NCBI RefSeq assembly: GCF_014596525.1
Contig: NZ_MSJP01000091.1
Span: 1-59,259 of the forward strand
Direction: 5' to 3'
Length of the DNA stretch: 59,259 bases
From: Streptomyces sp. CBMA291
Lineage (GTDB): Bacteria > Actinomycetota > Actinomycetes > Streptomycetales > Streptomycetaceae
Within the stretch, counting starts at the first letter, position 1. The number at the start of each line of letters is the position of its first letter. Below the pieces are notes generated by a model. That model was not told the origin of the DNA and did no database searches. It saw nothing but the letters and a program-made list of their open reading frames with translations. A program made the translations under genes and the position numbers. This document shows, piece after piece, positions 24,091-32,377 of this stretch.

Positions 24091-24783
24091 ATGCCGAGAC
24101 TTCGTCCGCGTCGCGCCCTGCGCGCCTCGCTCGCCGCCCTCGTCCCGCTCGCCCTCCTCGGGGCGGTCGCGGGACCCGCGCACGCCGCCCCGGCGGCCTG
24201 GCCCGAGCCCGTTCCGGTGGTGTCGCACGTCGACACCACCGACCCGGTCGTCTTCGTCACCATCGACGACGGCTGGTTCCACGACCCGGCCGCCGCGAAG
24301 CTGCTGCTCGACCGGCGGGTGCCCGCCTCGCTGTTCCTGCTGCCCGGGGCGTACTCGTACGACTCCGGCTACTTCCGCACCCTGCTCGACCAGGGCCCGT
24401 CCAGGACCGAGAACCACACGGTCGGCCACCCGGACCTGACCACGCTCGACGCCGCCGGGCAGAAGGCGGAGATCTGCGGGGCGCGCGATCAGCATCTGGC
24501 CCGGTTCGGCGACGGGCCCCGGCTCGTGCGCCCGCCGTACGGCACCTACGACGCGAACACCCGGACGGCCGCGCGCGCCTGCGGGGCGAAGGCCGTGGTC
24601 ACCTGGACGCACGACTTCACCACCTGGGGCGAGTGGACCCCGCCGACCCCGGAACTCAAGGCGGGCGACATCATCCTGCTGCACTTCACGGAGACCCTGG
24701 AGCAGGATCTGCGCCGGGCGCTGGACGCGGCCGGGGCGGCGGGCCTGAAGCCGGCGCCGCTGCGGGAGTACGTGGCGGAGTAG
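24091..24783 (+). CDS. Secreted polysaccharide deacetylase (NodB homology, CE4)
   Basis: A 230-residue exported protein. Basic residues and a hydrophobic stretch end at AGPAHAAPA (probable signal peptidase I site near residue 32). NodB motifs follow in order: TIDDGW (general base Asp and metal Asp), HTVGH metal-binding histidines, RPPYGTYD, a DFTTW segment and IILLHF. It should remove N- or O-acetyl groups from a surface glycan such as peptidoglycan or chitin fragments. The ATG at 24091 is the natural start of the signal peptide, though the ribosome-binding site is weak. It stands alone, convergent with the glutathionylspermidine-synthase-like gene. Confidence 0.93.
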   Translation: MPRLRPRRALRASLAALVPLALLGAVAGPAHAAPAAWPEPVPVVSHVDTTDPVVFVTIDDGWFHDPAAAKLLLDRRVPASLFLLPGAYSYDSGYFRTLLDQGPSRTENHTVGHPDLTTLDAAGQKAEICGARDQHLARFGDGPRLVRPPYGTYDANTRTAARACGAKAVVTWTHDFTTWGEWTPPTPELKAGDIILLHFTETLEQDLRRALDAAGAAGLKPAPLREYVAE

Positions 24784-24804
24784 CGGTCCCGGGGCCGGGG
24801 CCCG

Positions 24805-25989
24805 TCAGAGGATCACGTGCGGGAGGAAGCGGGCGTACTCGTCGGTGACGGGCCCCGCCGACTCCCGTATGCCCAGGCCCGCCGCCTCGTCGTCGACGAT
24901 CCAGGCGCCGAGCACCACCCGGTTGCCGTCGAAGTCCGGCAGCGGGGCCAGGCCCTGGTAGCAGCAGGCCTCGCCGTCCCGGACGAAGGGCTCCGTGCCC
25001 GCCTCGTGGAGGGTGACGCCCGCGCCCTCGCGGCCGAGCAGCGGCTTGGCGGCCCAGCCGATGGTGCTCGCGAGGTCGCGGGGCCCGTCGAGGTAGGCGG
25101 GGAGCAGGTTGGGGTGGCCGGGGTTCAGCTCCCAGAGGATCGCCAGGAGCGCCTTGTTGGAGAGGAGCATCTTCCAGGCGGGCTCGATCCAGCAGGTCGT
25201 GCCGGTGCCGCCGCCGTTGTCGAGGGTGTCGAGGACGTGGCCGCCGAAGCGGTCGGTGGTCAGCCACTCCCAGGGGTAGAGCTTGAAGCAGCTGCGGATG
25301 AAGCGGAGCCGGTCGTCGACGAAGCGGCCCGAGAGCCGGTCCCAGCCGATGCCCTCCATGGAGAGCGCCTCGGTGTCGAGCCCGGCCTGCTCGGCGGTCT
25401 CGCGCAGATACGCGACCGTCATCAGGTCCTCGCCGATCTCGTCGCCGTCCGAGTGGGCGAAGTGGAGGGGGCCCGGCGGGAGGAGCGGGGCCTGCCGCTT
25501 CCAGGCGTCGACGAGCCGTTCGTGCAGGGAGTTCCACTGGTCGGCGCCGGGGAACCGCTCCTCCATCCAGAACCACTGCGGGCTCGCGGCCTCCACCAGG
25601 GAGGTGGGGGTGTCGGCGTTGTACTCCAGCATCCTGGCCGGTCCCCGGCCGTCGTAGACGAGGTCGAACCGGCCGTAGAGGGAGGGGAGTTCGGCCCTGC
25701 GGTGCCAGGACTCGGCGACCAGTCCGGCGAGTCGGGGATCGGTGATGCCGAGTTCGGCGAAGCGGTGGCGGGCGACGATGTGATCGGCCGCCTCCAGGCA
25801 CATCGCGTGCAGTTCCTCGACGGTCTCCTCAAGCGCCTCGACCTCGGGGAGCGTGAAGGAGTAGTACGCGCTCTCGTCCCAGTACGGGCGGAGCGCGCCG
25901 TCCGGGTGCCGGGTCAGCGGATAGACGAGCCCCTGCGCCTCCACGGTCCGCTGCCAGTCGGGGCGGGGTGCGATGGTGTGCCGTTCCAC
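24805..25989 (-). CDS. Glutathionylspermidine synthase family (YgiC-like, ATP-grasp) protein
   Basis: A 394-residue cytoplasmic protein starting MERHTIAPRPDWQRTVEAQG (GTG 25989). The family signatures YNADTPTSLVEAASPQWFWM, DNGGGTGTTCWIEPAWKMLLSNK and GREGAGV form the ATP-grasp amide-ligase core related to glutathionylspermidine synthetase. Actinomycetes lack glutathione, so the true substrate is unknown; a peptide or polyamine conjugate is possible. It begins 14 bp after a small lipoprotein gene. The same order (YgiB-like lipoprotein then YgiC-like ligase) occurs in E. coli, so they probably work together. Confidence 0.9.
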   Translation of the reverse strand: MERHTIAPRPDWQRTVEAQGLVYPLTRHPDGALRPYWDESAYYSFTLPEVEALEETVEELHAMCLEAADHIVARHRFAELGITDPRLAGLVAESWHRRAELPSLYGRFDLVYDGRGPARMLEYNADTPTSLVEAASPQWFWMEERFPGADQWNSLHERLVDAWKRQAPLLPPGPLHFAHSDGDEIGEDLMTVAYLRETAEQAGLDTEALSMEGIGWDRLSGRFVDDRLRFIRSCFKLYPWEWLTTDRFGGHVLDTLDNGGGTGTTCWIEPAWKMLLSNKALLAILWELNPGHPNLLPAYLDGPRDLASTIGWAAKPLLGREGAGVTLHEAGTEPFVRDGEACCYQGLAPLPDFDGNRVVLGAWIVDDEAAGLGIRESAGPVTDEYARFLPHVIL

Positions 25990-26003
25990 GGGCCGGGCTC
26001 CTC

Positions 26004-26303
26004 TCAGCCGCCGCTGGAGCCGGAGCAGCCGAAGCCGCCGGTGTCCACGGCGGTCTTGTCGAAGCTGCCGCCGCTCACGCGGTCGTCGCGGACGGATCCG
26101 CCGTAGTAGTACGTGCCCCGGGCGGAGCCGCCGCCGTCGTCCTTGCCGCCCGCGCCGCCGGTCCGGCATTCGTAGGCGGGCAGTTGTTCCCGGGAGACCG
26201 GGTCCACACACCGCTTGTCCGGTTCGGAGCCGCACGCGGTGATCGTCGCCGCGAGTATCCCCATTCCCCCGAGCACCACCGTGCTCGACCTCAGCCTGCG
26301 CAT
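26004..26303 (-). CDS. Small lipoprotein, YgiB-like partner of the synthase
   Basis: A 99-residue precursor with a signal peptide and lipobox ITAC (Cys24). The mature region contains DKRCVDPVSREQLPAYEC, a spaced-cysteine pattern reminiscent of DUF1190/YgiB, then a Gly/Ser-rich tail with GTYYYGG. The C-terminus GGFGCSGSSGG has another cysteine. Its stop is 14 bp before the YgiC-like gene, suggesting a two-gene operon with an envelope-associated function. Assignment to YgiB rests on context and cysteine spacing and is weaker than for its partner. Confidence 0.8.
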   Translation of the reverse strand: MRRLRSSTVVLGGMGILAATITACGSEPDKRCVDPVSREQLPAYECRTGGAGGKDDGGGSARGTYYYGGSVRDDRVSGGSFDKTAVDTGGFGCSGSSGG

Positions 26304-26479
26304 CCCCGGCCGCCTCCCCGCGTCCCCCGTGCCCGGCCTCCCCGGCCGCGCCTGCCGCCGGTACGCGCCCGCGTTCCCGCGCTCACGCCCGCCGCGACCG
26401 ACCAGTCTAGGACGGTGTTTTCCGGCCGTCCCGGGGCCCCCGCCCGGGCCGCTCGCACCCCCGGCGACCTGGGAACCTA

Positions 26480-26495
26480 AAATGATCGATCATTT
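26480..26495. promoter_or_regulatory. 16-bp perfect palindrome, probable operator
   Basis: AAATGATCGATCATTT is a perfect palindrome in otherwise GC-rich sequence, 37 bp upstream of the ATG of the short-chain dehydrogenase gene. Its size and symmetry fit a TetR- or MarR-type dimer site. No such regulator is encoded beside it. Confidence 0.7.
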
Positions 26496-26532
26496 GGTCC
26501 CCGTGGTTTCCCGGTCATCTGGAGGTTTCGCC

Positions 26533-27264
26533 ATGCGTCAGCCGATCACCATCGTCACGGGCGGCAGCCGGGGCATCGGCGCGGCCGTCTGCGAGCGCCT
26601 CGCGGCCGACGGCCACGACATCGTCCTCGGGTACCGCTCCGACGAGGCGGCCGCCGGGAAGGTCGCCGCCGCCGTCCGCGCCGCCGGGCGCGCCTGTCTG
26701 ACCGTACGGGTCGACACCTCGGACGAGAGCGGTGTCGACGAGCTGTTCGACACGGCGGCGCGGCAGCTCGGCCCCGTCACCGGCCTCGTCAACAACGCGG
26801 GGATCAGCGGCCCCAACGGGCGCCTCGCCGACGCCGACGCCGAGGGCATGCGCCGGGCCCTCGAAGTCAATGTGCTCGGCTACCTGCTGTGCGCGCGCCG
26901 CGCGGTGCGGGACATGACCCGGACCGGCGGCGGCGCCCTCGTCAACATCTCCTCGGCGGCGGCGACCCTCGGCAGCCCCGGCCAGTACGTGCACTACGCG
27001 GCGGCGAAGGCGGCCGTCGACGCGCTGACCGTGGGCCTGTCCAAGGAGGTCGCCCCGGACGGCATCCGCGTCAACTGCGTGGCCCCCGGCACCGTCTGGA
27101 CGGACTTCCACGAGGACCCCGGGCGACCGGCCAGGGTCGCCCTCGGCGTCCCCATGGGCCGCGCCGGGCAGCCCGCCGAGATCGCGGGCGCCGTCTCCTG
27201 GCTCCTGTCCCCCGACGCCGGGTACACGACGGGCGCGGTGCTGCGCGTCGCCGGGGGCATGTAG
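26533..27264 (+). CDS. Short-chain dehydrogenase/reductase (FabG-like)
   Basis: A 243-residue classical SDR: cofactor motif TGGSRGIGAAV, VNNAGISGPNG, catalytic Ser in NISSAAATLG and the Tyr/Lys pair in YVHYAAAKAAVDAL. The C-terminal PAEIAGAVSWLLSPDAGYTT followed by GAVLRVAGG is typical. It probably reduces or oxidises a small hydroxy or keto compound with NAD(P)H. ATG 26533 has GGAGG 7 bp upstream. A palindrome at 26480-26495 suggests substrate-inducible control. It is convergent with a methyltransferase gene. Confidence 0.93.
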   Translation: MRQPITIVTGGSRGIGAAVCERLAADGHDIVLGYRSDEAAAGKVAAAVRAAGRACLTVRVDTSDESGVDELFDTAARQLGPVTGLVNNAGISGPNGRLADADAEGMRRALEVNVLGYLLCARRAVRDMTRTGGGALVNISSAAATLGSPGQYVHYAAAKAAVDALTVGLSKEVAPDGIRVNCVAPGTVWTDFHEDPGRPARVALGVPMGRAGQPAEIAGAVSWLLSPDAGYTTGAVLRVAGGM

Positions 27265-27275
27265 GCGCGGACGCG

Positions 27276-28052
27276 CTACGCGCGGGTGGCCTCGAAGGTC
27301 CACACCTCGTCCGTCGCGGTGGGTGCGGAACCCGCCCGGTAGCCGCCGTGGACGGCGACATCGCCGAAGCCCGCCTCGTGCAGCAGGGCGGTGAACTCGC
27401 CGAGCCCGAACCACAGCAGGGAGAAGATCTGGAGTTCGGTGCGGGTCAGGGCGCCGTCCTTCCAGGACTCGTACCGGACCCAGCTGGTGGTCCGCTGGGC
27501 CACCGGGTCCACATGGGTGCGCCAGTTCGTGAGGGTGACCAGTTCGCCGCCGTTCCACTGGTGCGGAACCGGCCCGGTGTCGGGGGCCGTGCTCAGGGCG
27601 GGCGGTTCGACGTCGACGATCAGCCGGCCGCCCGGGGCCAGGTTGCCGTGCAGGGCGGCCAGCGCGGTCCGCGCGCTGTCGCGGTCGGGAAGCAGGGCGA
27701 AGGAGCCGGTGGGGATCACGATCGCTTCGAAGGCGCCGGGGTCGCGGTGCGTGGTCATGTCGCCTTCGAAGACATCGGCCTCCAGCCCGCGCCGGGCGCA
27801 GTTGACACGGCACTGCTCCAGCATGGCGGCCGAGGTGTCGTAGCCGCGCACGGTCAATCCCTGTTCGAGCAGGGGGATCAGAATGCGGCCGGTGCCCACG
27901 GCGGGTTCGAGGACGGTGCCGGTGACGTTCCGCAGGAGGTCGGCGTAGAACTCGACGTCGCCGAACGAGGTGCCGACCGGCTTGTCGAGTTCGTAGAACA
28001 GGGTCGCCAGCGGTCCGTAGCGCCAGGCGGTGTCGTCGAAGCCGGTGTGCAT
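27276..28052 (-). CDS. SAM-dependent class I methyltransferase
   Basis: A 258-residue protein with the SAM-binding motif VLEPAVGTGRILIPLLEQG, the acidic loop RGYDTSAAMLEQC and FEGDMTT. The IVIPTGSFALLPDRDSARTA segment and the WRTHVDP strand match the methyltransferase-25 type fold. The substrate is unknown. ATG 28052 follows GAGGGAA at about 5 bp. It is 80 bp downstream of the MocR-type gene on the same strand, so both may be transcribed together, and it is convergent with the SDR gene. Confidence 0.88.
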   Translation of the reverse strand: MHTGFDDTAWRYGPLATLFYELDKPVGTSFGDVEFYADLLRNVTGTVLEPAVGTGRILIPLLEQGLTVRGYDTSAAMLEQCRVNCARRGLEADVFEGDMTTHRDPGAFEAIVIPTGSFALLPDRDSARTALAALHGNLAPGGRLIVDVEPPALSTAPDTGPVPHQWNGGELVTLTNWRTHVDPVAQRTTSWVRYESWKDGALTRTELQIFSLLWFGLGEFTALLHEAGFGDVAVHGGYRAGSAPTATDEVWTFEATRA

Positions 28053-28135
28053 GGATTCCCTCGGTGACGCTTCGGATGGATACGGGTGCTCTGTCCAGCA
28101 TTTCATGGGCCTGCCGCCCCGCCTTGGCATCCCGC

Positions 28136-29638
28136 TCAGGGCAGCACCCGCAACAGCGCCTCCAGCGCCCCCGGCCAGGCGCTGTCCGACGGGGTGCCGT
28201 AGCCGACGACCAGGCCGTCCAGGGTGGCGGGGACGCCGGGGCGGCGGAACTGGTTGACGCCCTGGACCGCCAGACCGTGCCAGGCGGCGGCCCGCAGGGT
28301 CTCCTGTTCGGTGCCCGGGGGAAGTGCGAGGACCGCGTGGAGACCGGCGGCGATTCCGCTGACGCGGATGCCGGGCGCGTGGGCGGCGACCGCCGCCACC
28401 AGCTGGTCCCGGCGGCGCCGGTAGCGCAGCCGCATCGCCCGGACGTGCCGGTCGTACGCGCCCGAGGCAAGGAACTCGGCGAACGCCAGTTGCTCCGGGG
28501 TGCCGGTCGTCCAGTCCACCGCGCCCTTCGCCGCCACCACCTCCCCGAACAGTTCCTCCGGCAGCACCATCCACGCGAGGCGGAGCCCGGGGGCGAGCGA
28601 CTTGCTGGAGGTGCCGAGGTAGACGACCCGCTCGGGGCCGAGCCCCTGGAGCGCGCCCACGGGCTGCCGGTCGTACCGGAACTCGCCGTCGTAGTCGTCC
28701 TCCAGGACGAAGCCGCCGGTGGAAGCGGCCCAGTCGACGAGGGCCGTGCGCCGGTCCGGAGGCAGGGAGCCGCCGAGCGGGAACTGATGGGCGGCCGTCA
28801 TCAGAACGGCTCCCGGCCCGTCGCCCGACAGCTCCTCCACCCGGGTGCCGCGCGCGTCGAAGGGCAGGGCGGGGGTGCCGAGTCCGCCGCCGGCGAGGAG
28901 TCCGGCGTGGAGCCCGAGGCCGTACGACTCGACGGCCACGTCCCGGACGCCCCGGCTCCGCAGGACCTGCCCGAGGAGCATCAGCCCGTGCACGAACCCC
29001 GCGCAGATCACGATCCGTTCGGGCCGGGCGCGCACTCCCCGGGCGCGGGCCAGGTACTCGGCGAGGACGGTGCGCAGTTCGGCGCGTCCACGTGGATCGC
29101 CGTACCCGAAGGCCGCGTCGGGCGCGGCGGCGAGGGCCCTCCGGTACGCCTTGAGCCATTCGGCGCGCGGGAAGGAGGCGAGGTCGGGGGTGCCCGCCCG
29201 CAGGTCGTGGGCGGGCGGATTGGTCCTGCCCGGACCGAGGGTACGGGGGCGGGCGGCGGCGCCCTTCGCCTTGACGGCGCCTCTCGCTCCGGTGGCACCT
29301 CTCGCTCCGGTGGCACCTCTCGCTCCGGCGATGCCTCGCGCCCCGGTGGATCGGGGGGCGGGGCTCCGGGGTTCCGCGCGGAGGGCGACCCGGGTGCCGG
29401 AACCCTGACGTGACGTCAGCCACCCTTCGGCCACCAGTTCGGCGTAGGCGTCGGCGACGGTGTTGCGGGCGACGCCCAGATCGACGGCGAGCGACCGCGA
29501 GGAGGGCAGCCGGGTGCCCGGCGCCAGCCGCCCACTTCGGACGGCTTCCCTCAGCGCGTCCACGAGCCCGGCACGGAGCCGGGGGCCCCGGATCTCCAGA
29601 TGGAGGTCGGTCCCGAAAGTGGCCCACTCGTTTGCCAT
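28136..29638 (-). CDS. MocR/PdxR-type GntR regulator with aminotransferase domain
   Basis: A 500-residue fusion. The N-terminal GntR winged helix (LREAVRSGRLAPGTRLPSSR then VARNTVADAYAELVAEGW) is joined by a repetitive linker (GARGATGARGATGARGA) to a class I aminotransferase-like domain. The latter has LEDDYDGEFRYDR and the PLP-lysine motif SSKSLAPGLRLAW. MocR proteins sense PLP or amines and usually control a divergent gene; here that is the AhpD-like gene, whose start is 46 bp away. A GGAGT-N7-ACTCC inverted repeat lies in the shared promoter. Confidence 0.93.
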   Translation of the reverse strand: MANEWATFGTDLHLEIRGPRLRAGLVDALREAVRSGRLAPGTRLPSSRSLAVDLGVARNTVADAYAELVAEGWLTSRQGSGTRVALRAEPRSPAPRSTGARGIAGARGATGARGATGARGAVKAKGAAARPRTLGPGRTNPPAHDLRAGTPDLASFPRAEWLKAYRRALAAAPDAAFGYGDPRGRAELRTVLAEYLARARGVRARPERIVICAGFVHGLMLLGQVLRSRGVRDVAVESYGLGLHAGLLAGGGLGTPALPFDARGTRVEELSGDGPGAVLMTAAHQFPLGGSLPPDRRTALVDWAASTGGFVLEDDYDGEFRYDRQPVGALQGLGPERVVYLGTSSKSLAPGLRLAWMVLPEELFGEVVAAKGAVDWTTGTPEQLAFAEFLASGAYDRHVRAMRLRYRRRRDQLVAAVAAHAPGIRVSGIAAGLHAVLALPPGTEQETLRAAAWHGLAVQGVNQFRRPGVPATLDGLVVGYGTPSDSAWPGALEALLRVLP

Positions 29639-29639
29639 G

Positions 29640-29656
29640 GGAGTGGACCATACTCC
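29640..29656. promoter_or_regulatory. Inverted repeat in the MocR/AhpD divergent promoter
   Basis: GGAGT-GGACCAT-ACTCC contains outer arms GGAGT/ACTCC and an inner TGGACCA palindrome. It is immediately upstream of the MocR start and 29 bp upstream of the AhpD-like start. It resembles the TGG-type half sites bound by MocR regulators and is the likely shared operator. Confidence 0.55.
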
Positions 29657-29684
29657 TGAGCCACCCGGGCCCTACGGTGAGTTC

Positions 29685-30218
29685 ATGACCTCACAGACGG
29701 ACATCATCGAGACCACGGGCGCCGCTTCCGCGAAGGAAGAGTACGCACCGGAGGAAGCCCCCCGGCTTCCCCTCGCCGAGCGCGTCCCCGAGTTCTACCG
29801 GGCCATGCTCCACCTGGAGCGGGCCACCGCCAAGGACATCGACCCCACGCTGTACCACCTGATCAAGATCCGGGCCTCGCAGATCAACCACTGCGCGTTC
29901 TGCATCGACATGCACACCAAGGACGCCCTCGCGGAGGGCGAGACCGTCGAGCGGATCGTGCAGCTCTCCGCCTGGGGCGAGTCCCGGCACTTCTACACCG
30001 AGAAGGAGCTGGCGGCCCTCGAACTCACCGAGTCCGTCACCCTCCTCACCGACGGCCCGGTCCCCGTCCCGGACGAGGTGTACGCACGCGCCGCCGCCCA
30101 CTTCGACGAGACCGAGATCGCCCGCGTGATCAGCGCGATCGTCGTCATCAACGCCTGGAACCGGATCGCCATCTCCACCCGGATGACGCCCGGCCACTAC
30201 ACCCCCCGATCCGCTTGA
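29685..30218 (+). CDS. Carboxymuconolactone decarboxylase/AhpD-like alkylhydroperoxidase
   Basis: A 177-residue helical protein. The AhpD-type redox motif is CAFCIDMH (Cys-x-x-Cys followed by His four residues later), preceded by LIKIRASQINH. The C-terminal segment VISAIVVINAWNRIAISTRM is family-typical. Such proteins reduce peroxides or take part in thiol redox defence. It probably forms a unit with the next gene, whose TTG start overlaps its TGA. Likely controlled by the divergent MocR regulator. Confidence 0.92.
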   Translation: MTSQTDIIETTGAASAKEEYAPEEAPRLPLAERVPEFYRAMLHLERATAKDIDPTLYHLIKIRASQINHCAFCIDMHTKDALAEGETVERIVQLSAWGESRHFYTEKELAALELTESVTLLTDGPVPVPDEVYARAAAHFDETEIARVISAIVVINAWNRIAISTRMTPGHYTPRSA

Positions 30219-30955
30219 CCGGGCCCTCGAAGGAGGCGGCCCTGCGCGCGCTCCACCACCGGCCGGCCGGTGATCCCCTGGTGGTGCCGGGGCCGTGGGA
30301 CGCGATGAGCGCCCGGGTCTTCGAGGCGGCCGGTTTCCCGGCGCTCGCGACGCCGAGCGCCGGGATCGCGACCTCCCTCGGATACGTGGACGGGCAGACC
30401 CCGGCGGCGGAGATGTTCGCCGCCGTGACCCGGATCGTCCGCGCGGTCTCCGTCCCCGTCACGGCGGACCTGGAGAGCGGCTACGGCCTCGGGGCGGCCG
30501 AACTCGTGGAGCGCGTGAGGGAGTCGGGCGCCGTCGGCCTGAACCTGGAGGACAGCGGGCCCGACGGCCTCAAGGACCCCCGGGAGCACGCCGACTGGCT
30601 CGCCGAGGTACGGGCGGCGGCGGGCCCCGGCCTCTTCCTCAACGCGCGCGTCGACGCCTATGTCCTGCGGGCGTCCGAGCCGCTGGAGCGGACGGTCCGG
30701 CGCGCCCGTCTCTACGCGGAGGCGGGCGTGGACTGCGTCTACCCGATCCTGGCCACGCCGTCCGACCTCCCGGCCCTGCGCCGCGCCCTCGGCGATCTGC
30801 CGATGAACGTCCTCGCCCTGCCGGACGGCCCCTCCTTCGCGGAGCTGGGCCGCCTCGGCGCGACAAGGATCACCTTCGGCGAGGGCCTGCTCCGCCGCAC
30901 CCGGGAGGGGCTGACGGAGCTGGCCTCGACGGTGCGCGGCGGCCGGATGGGCTGA
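30215..30955 (+). CDS. Isocitrate lyase/PEP mutase superfamily protein
   Basis: A 246-residue TIM-barrel-type enzyme: GPWDAMSARVFEAAGFPALA, the metal-binding VTADLESGYG, GLNLEDSG and FLNARVDAY match the carboxyphosphonoenolpyruvate mutase/2-methylisocitrate lyase family. It lacks the KKCGH loop of true isocitrate lyases, so it likely acts on a small 2-oxo acid or phosphonate. The start is TTG at 30215, overlapping the preceding stop as TTGA; no closer ATG or GTG preserves the conserved N-terminus. Tight coupling to the AhpD-like gene suggests a joint role. Confidence 0.88.
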   Translation: MTGPSKEAALRALHHRPAGDPLVVPGPWDAMSARVFEAAGFPALATPSAGIATSLGYVDGQTPAAEMFAAVTRIVRAVSVPVTADLESGYGLGAAELVERVRESGAVGLNLEDSGPDGLKDPREHADWLAEVRAAAGPGLFLNARVDAYVLRASEPLERTVRRARLYAEAGVDCVYPILATPSDLPALRRALGDLPMNVLALPDGPSFAELGRLGATRITFGEGLLRRTREGLTELASTVRGGRMG

Positions 30956-30960
30956 CGGCG

Positions 30961-31983
30961 TCAGTCCGTCCCGGTGGTGAAGTACTCCAGCGCCGTGGTG
31001 AGCACCTGGCGCTGGCGGGGCCAGTCCGTCTCGGGCCCCGCCGCGAGGAGGGCGTACTGCTGCCCGTCCGGCTCGACGAAGGCGCGGTCGACCACCTTGC
31101 GGCGGCTGCCGTCGTCCCGGGTGTACACGTAGACCAGCTCGGCCGCGTCGGTGTGCGCGGCCGTGTCGTCCGTGACCCGTTCGAGCCGGACCTCCTCGTA
31201 GCCGGGCCGGTTCGCCCGGCCGTTCTCGGAGACCGCGCGCAGGGACTCGTACGGGGTCAGGTTCCCCTCGGTGACCGGGAAGATCTGGAGCAGGCTCGCG
31301 CCGTCCGGGGAGTTGTAGAAGATCCCCTGGTCGGACTCGGTGCGGTGCCAGCCCTCGGGGACGGCGACGACGAAGCCCTTGGGATCGCCGACGACCTCGA
31401 AACCGTCCGGAGTGCCGGAGTCCGTACCGGAGGGCTCTCCCGGCCCGTCGGTGCTCCGGGTGCCGTCGGTCGCCGTGTCCGTGGGACCGCCGTCGGCTCC
31501 CGTGCCCCAGCCGTCCTCCCCGTCACCGTCGTCGCCGGACGGCGTGTCCGTCTCCGCCGGGGGTTCCTCCGTGTCGGTGACGGTGGCGGCGGCGGTGGCC
31601 GGGGCGTCCCCGCCGCCCCAGATCAGCCGCCCCCCGAGGGTGCCCACGACGAGCACGGCCACGACCGCGCCCACCACGAGCCCCGTACGGCCCTTCGGCC
31701 GCACCGGCGCGCCCCCGCCGCCGGTCCCGCCGTACCGCCACTCCCCGGTCTCGGGGAAGTACTCGGGTCCGGGTCCGTATCCGGGTCCGTATCCGGGTCC
31801 GTCCCCGAGGGCGTGTCCGGGGGCCGTCAGGGGCGGCGCGGGCTCCGCCGGGCGTACGAGGTAGGGCCCCGCGCCCCCGGGAAGCGGGCCCGTGTCCTGC
31901 GGGACGGGCGGGCCGCCCCACCACTCCCAGCGCTGCGCCCGGTCGTTCCAGTGGACGCCGTCCCTCGGGCCGTATCCGTTCAT
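30961..31983 (-). CDS. Single-pass membrane protein with extracytoplasmic domain
   Basis: A 340-residue protein. The cytoplasmic part opens with DGVHWNDRAQRWEWWGG and a Pro/Gly-rich stretch (GPGYGPGYGPGPEY). One membrane helix follows basic RPKGR (LVVGAVVAVLVVGTLGG), then a Thr/Asp/Gly linker. The C-terminal domain begins GFVVAVPEGWHRTESDQGIF and ends with RQRQVLTTALEYFTTGTD. This outer domain resembles that found behind the membrane helix of some Streptomyces Ser/Thr kinases, but no kinase domain is present. The ATG at 31983 is one base after the previous stop; an in-frame GTG at 31992 would add three residues. Third gene of the 34157-30961 unit. Confidence 0.8.
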   Translation of the reverse strand: MNGYGPRDGVHWNDRAQRWEWWGGPPVPQDTGPLPGGAGPYLVRPAEPAPPLTAPGHALGDGPGYGPGYGPGPEYFPETGEWRYGGTGGGGAPVRPKGRTGLVVGAVVAVLVVGTLGGRLIWGGGDAPATAAATVTDTEEPPAETDTPSGDDGDGEDGWGTGADGGPTDTATDGTRSTDGPGEPSGTDSGTPDGFEVVGDPKGFVVAVPEGWHRTESDQGIFYNSPDGASLLQIFPVTEGNLTPYESLRAVSENGRANRPGYEEVRLERVTDDTAAHTDAAELVYVYTRDDGSRRKVVDRAFVEPDGQQYALLAAGPETDWPRQRQVLTTALEYFTTGTD

Positions 31984-31984
31984 C

Positions 31985-32377
31985 TCACCCACCGAGCAGC
32001 GCGCCGACCGCCTGGACGGCCGCCACCCCGGAGGCGAGGACGCCGGTCACCGCGCCCGCGTCCGCGAGGGCGCTCCGCAGCCGGGTCAGCCGGCCGGTGC
32101 CCGCGCGGCCGGTGCCCTCGATCTCGTCCTCGGCGTCGGCGAGTTCGGCGGCCAGGGCGGTCGTCTGCGCGTTGGCCACGACGCCTTCGAGGTCGGCGCG
32201 GAGCCTGCGGACGGCTTCGAGAAGCTCCTCCTGCGCCGGGTCGCGGCCGGGCGGGACGGCGCCGGTGGTCTGGGTGACCTTGTTGTGATCGCCGATGGTG
32301 ACGTTGCCGCCGGTGTTGGTGATCCGGATGCCCCCGTAGGAGTGCCCGGCGCCGGGCCCGGTCTTCTTCTCAGCCAC
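31985..32377 (-). CDS. Small helical protein with N-terminal RHIM-like motif
   Basis: A 130-residue protein. Residues 15-38 (GGIRITNTGGNVTIGDHNKV then TQTT) are strand- and Asn-rich, with the core V26-T-I-G-D-H-N-K-V34 resembling the RHIM amyloid core ([IV]-Q-[IV]-G-x-x-N-x-[VM]). Residues about 48-100 are charged amphipathic helix (EELLEAVRRLRADLEGVVAN), and the C-terminus is a hydrophobic helix (AVTGVLASGVAAVQAVGALL). The same motif ends the upstream membrane protein. ATG 32377 overlaps the upstream gene by 8 bp and the following gene starts one base after its stop. The hydrophobic tail could insert in membranes. Function not established. Confidence 0.8.
   Translation of the reverse strand: MAEKKTGPGAGHSYGGIRITNTGGNVTIGDHNKVTQTTGAVPPGRDPAQEELLEAVRRLRADLEGVVANAQTTALAAELADAEDEIEGTGRAGTGRLTRLRSALADAGAVTGVLASGVAAVQAVGALLGG

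Noticed and set aside
30215..30955. True isocitrate lyase
   Set aside because: Only about half the length of isocitrate lyase and no KKCGH signature; the smaller PEP-mutase-like family fits better.
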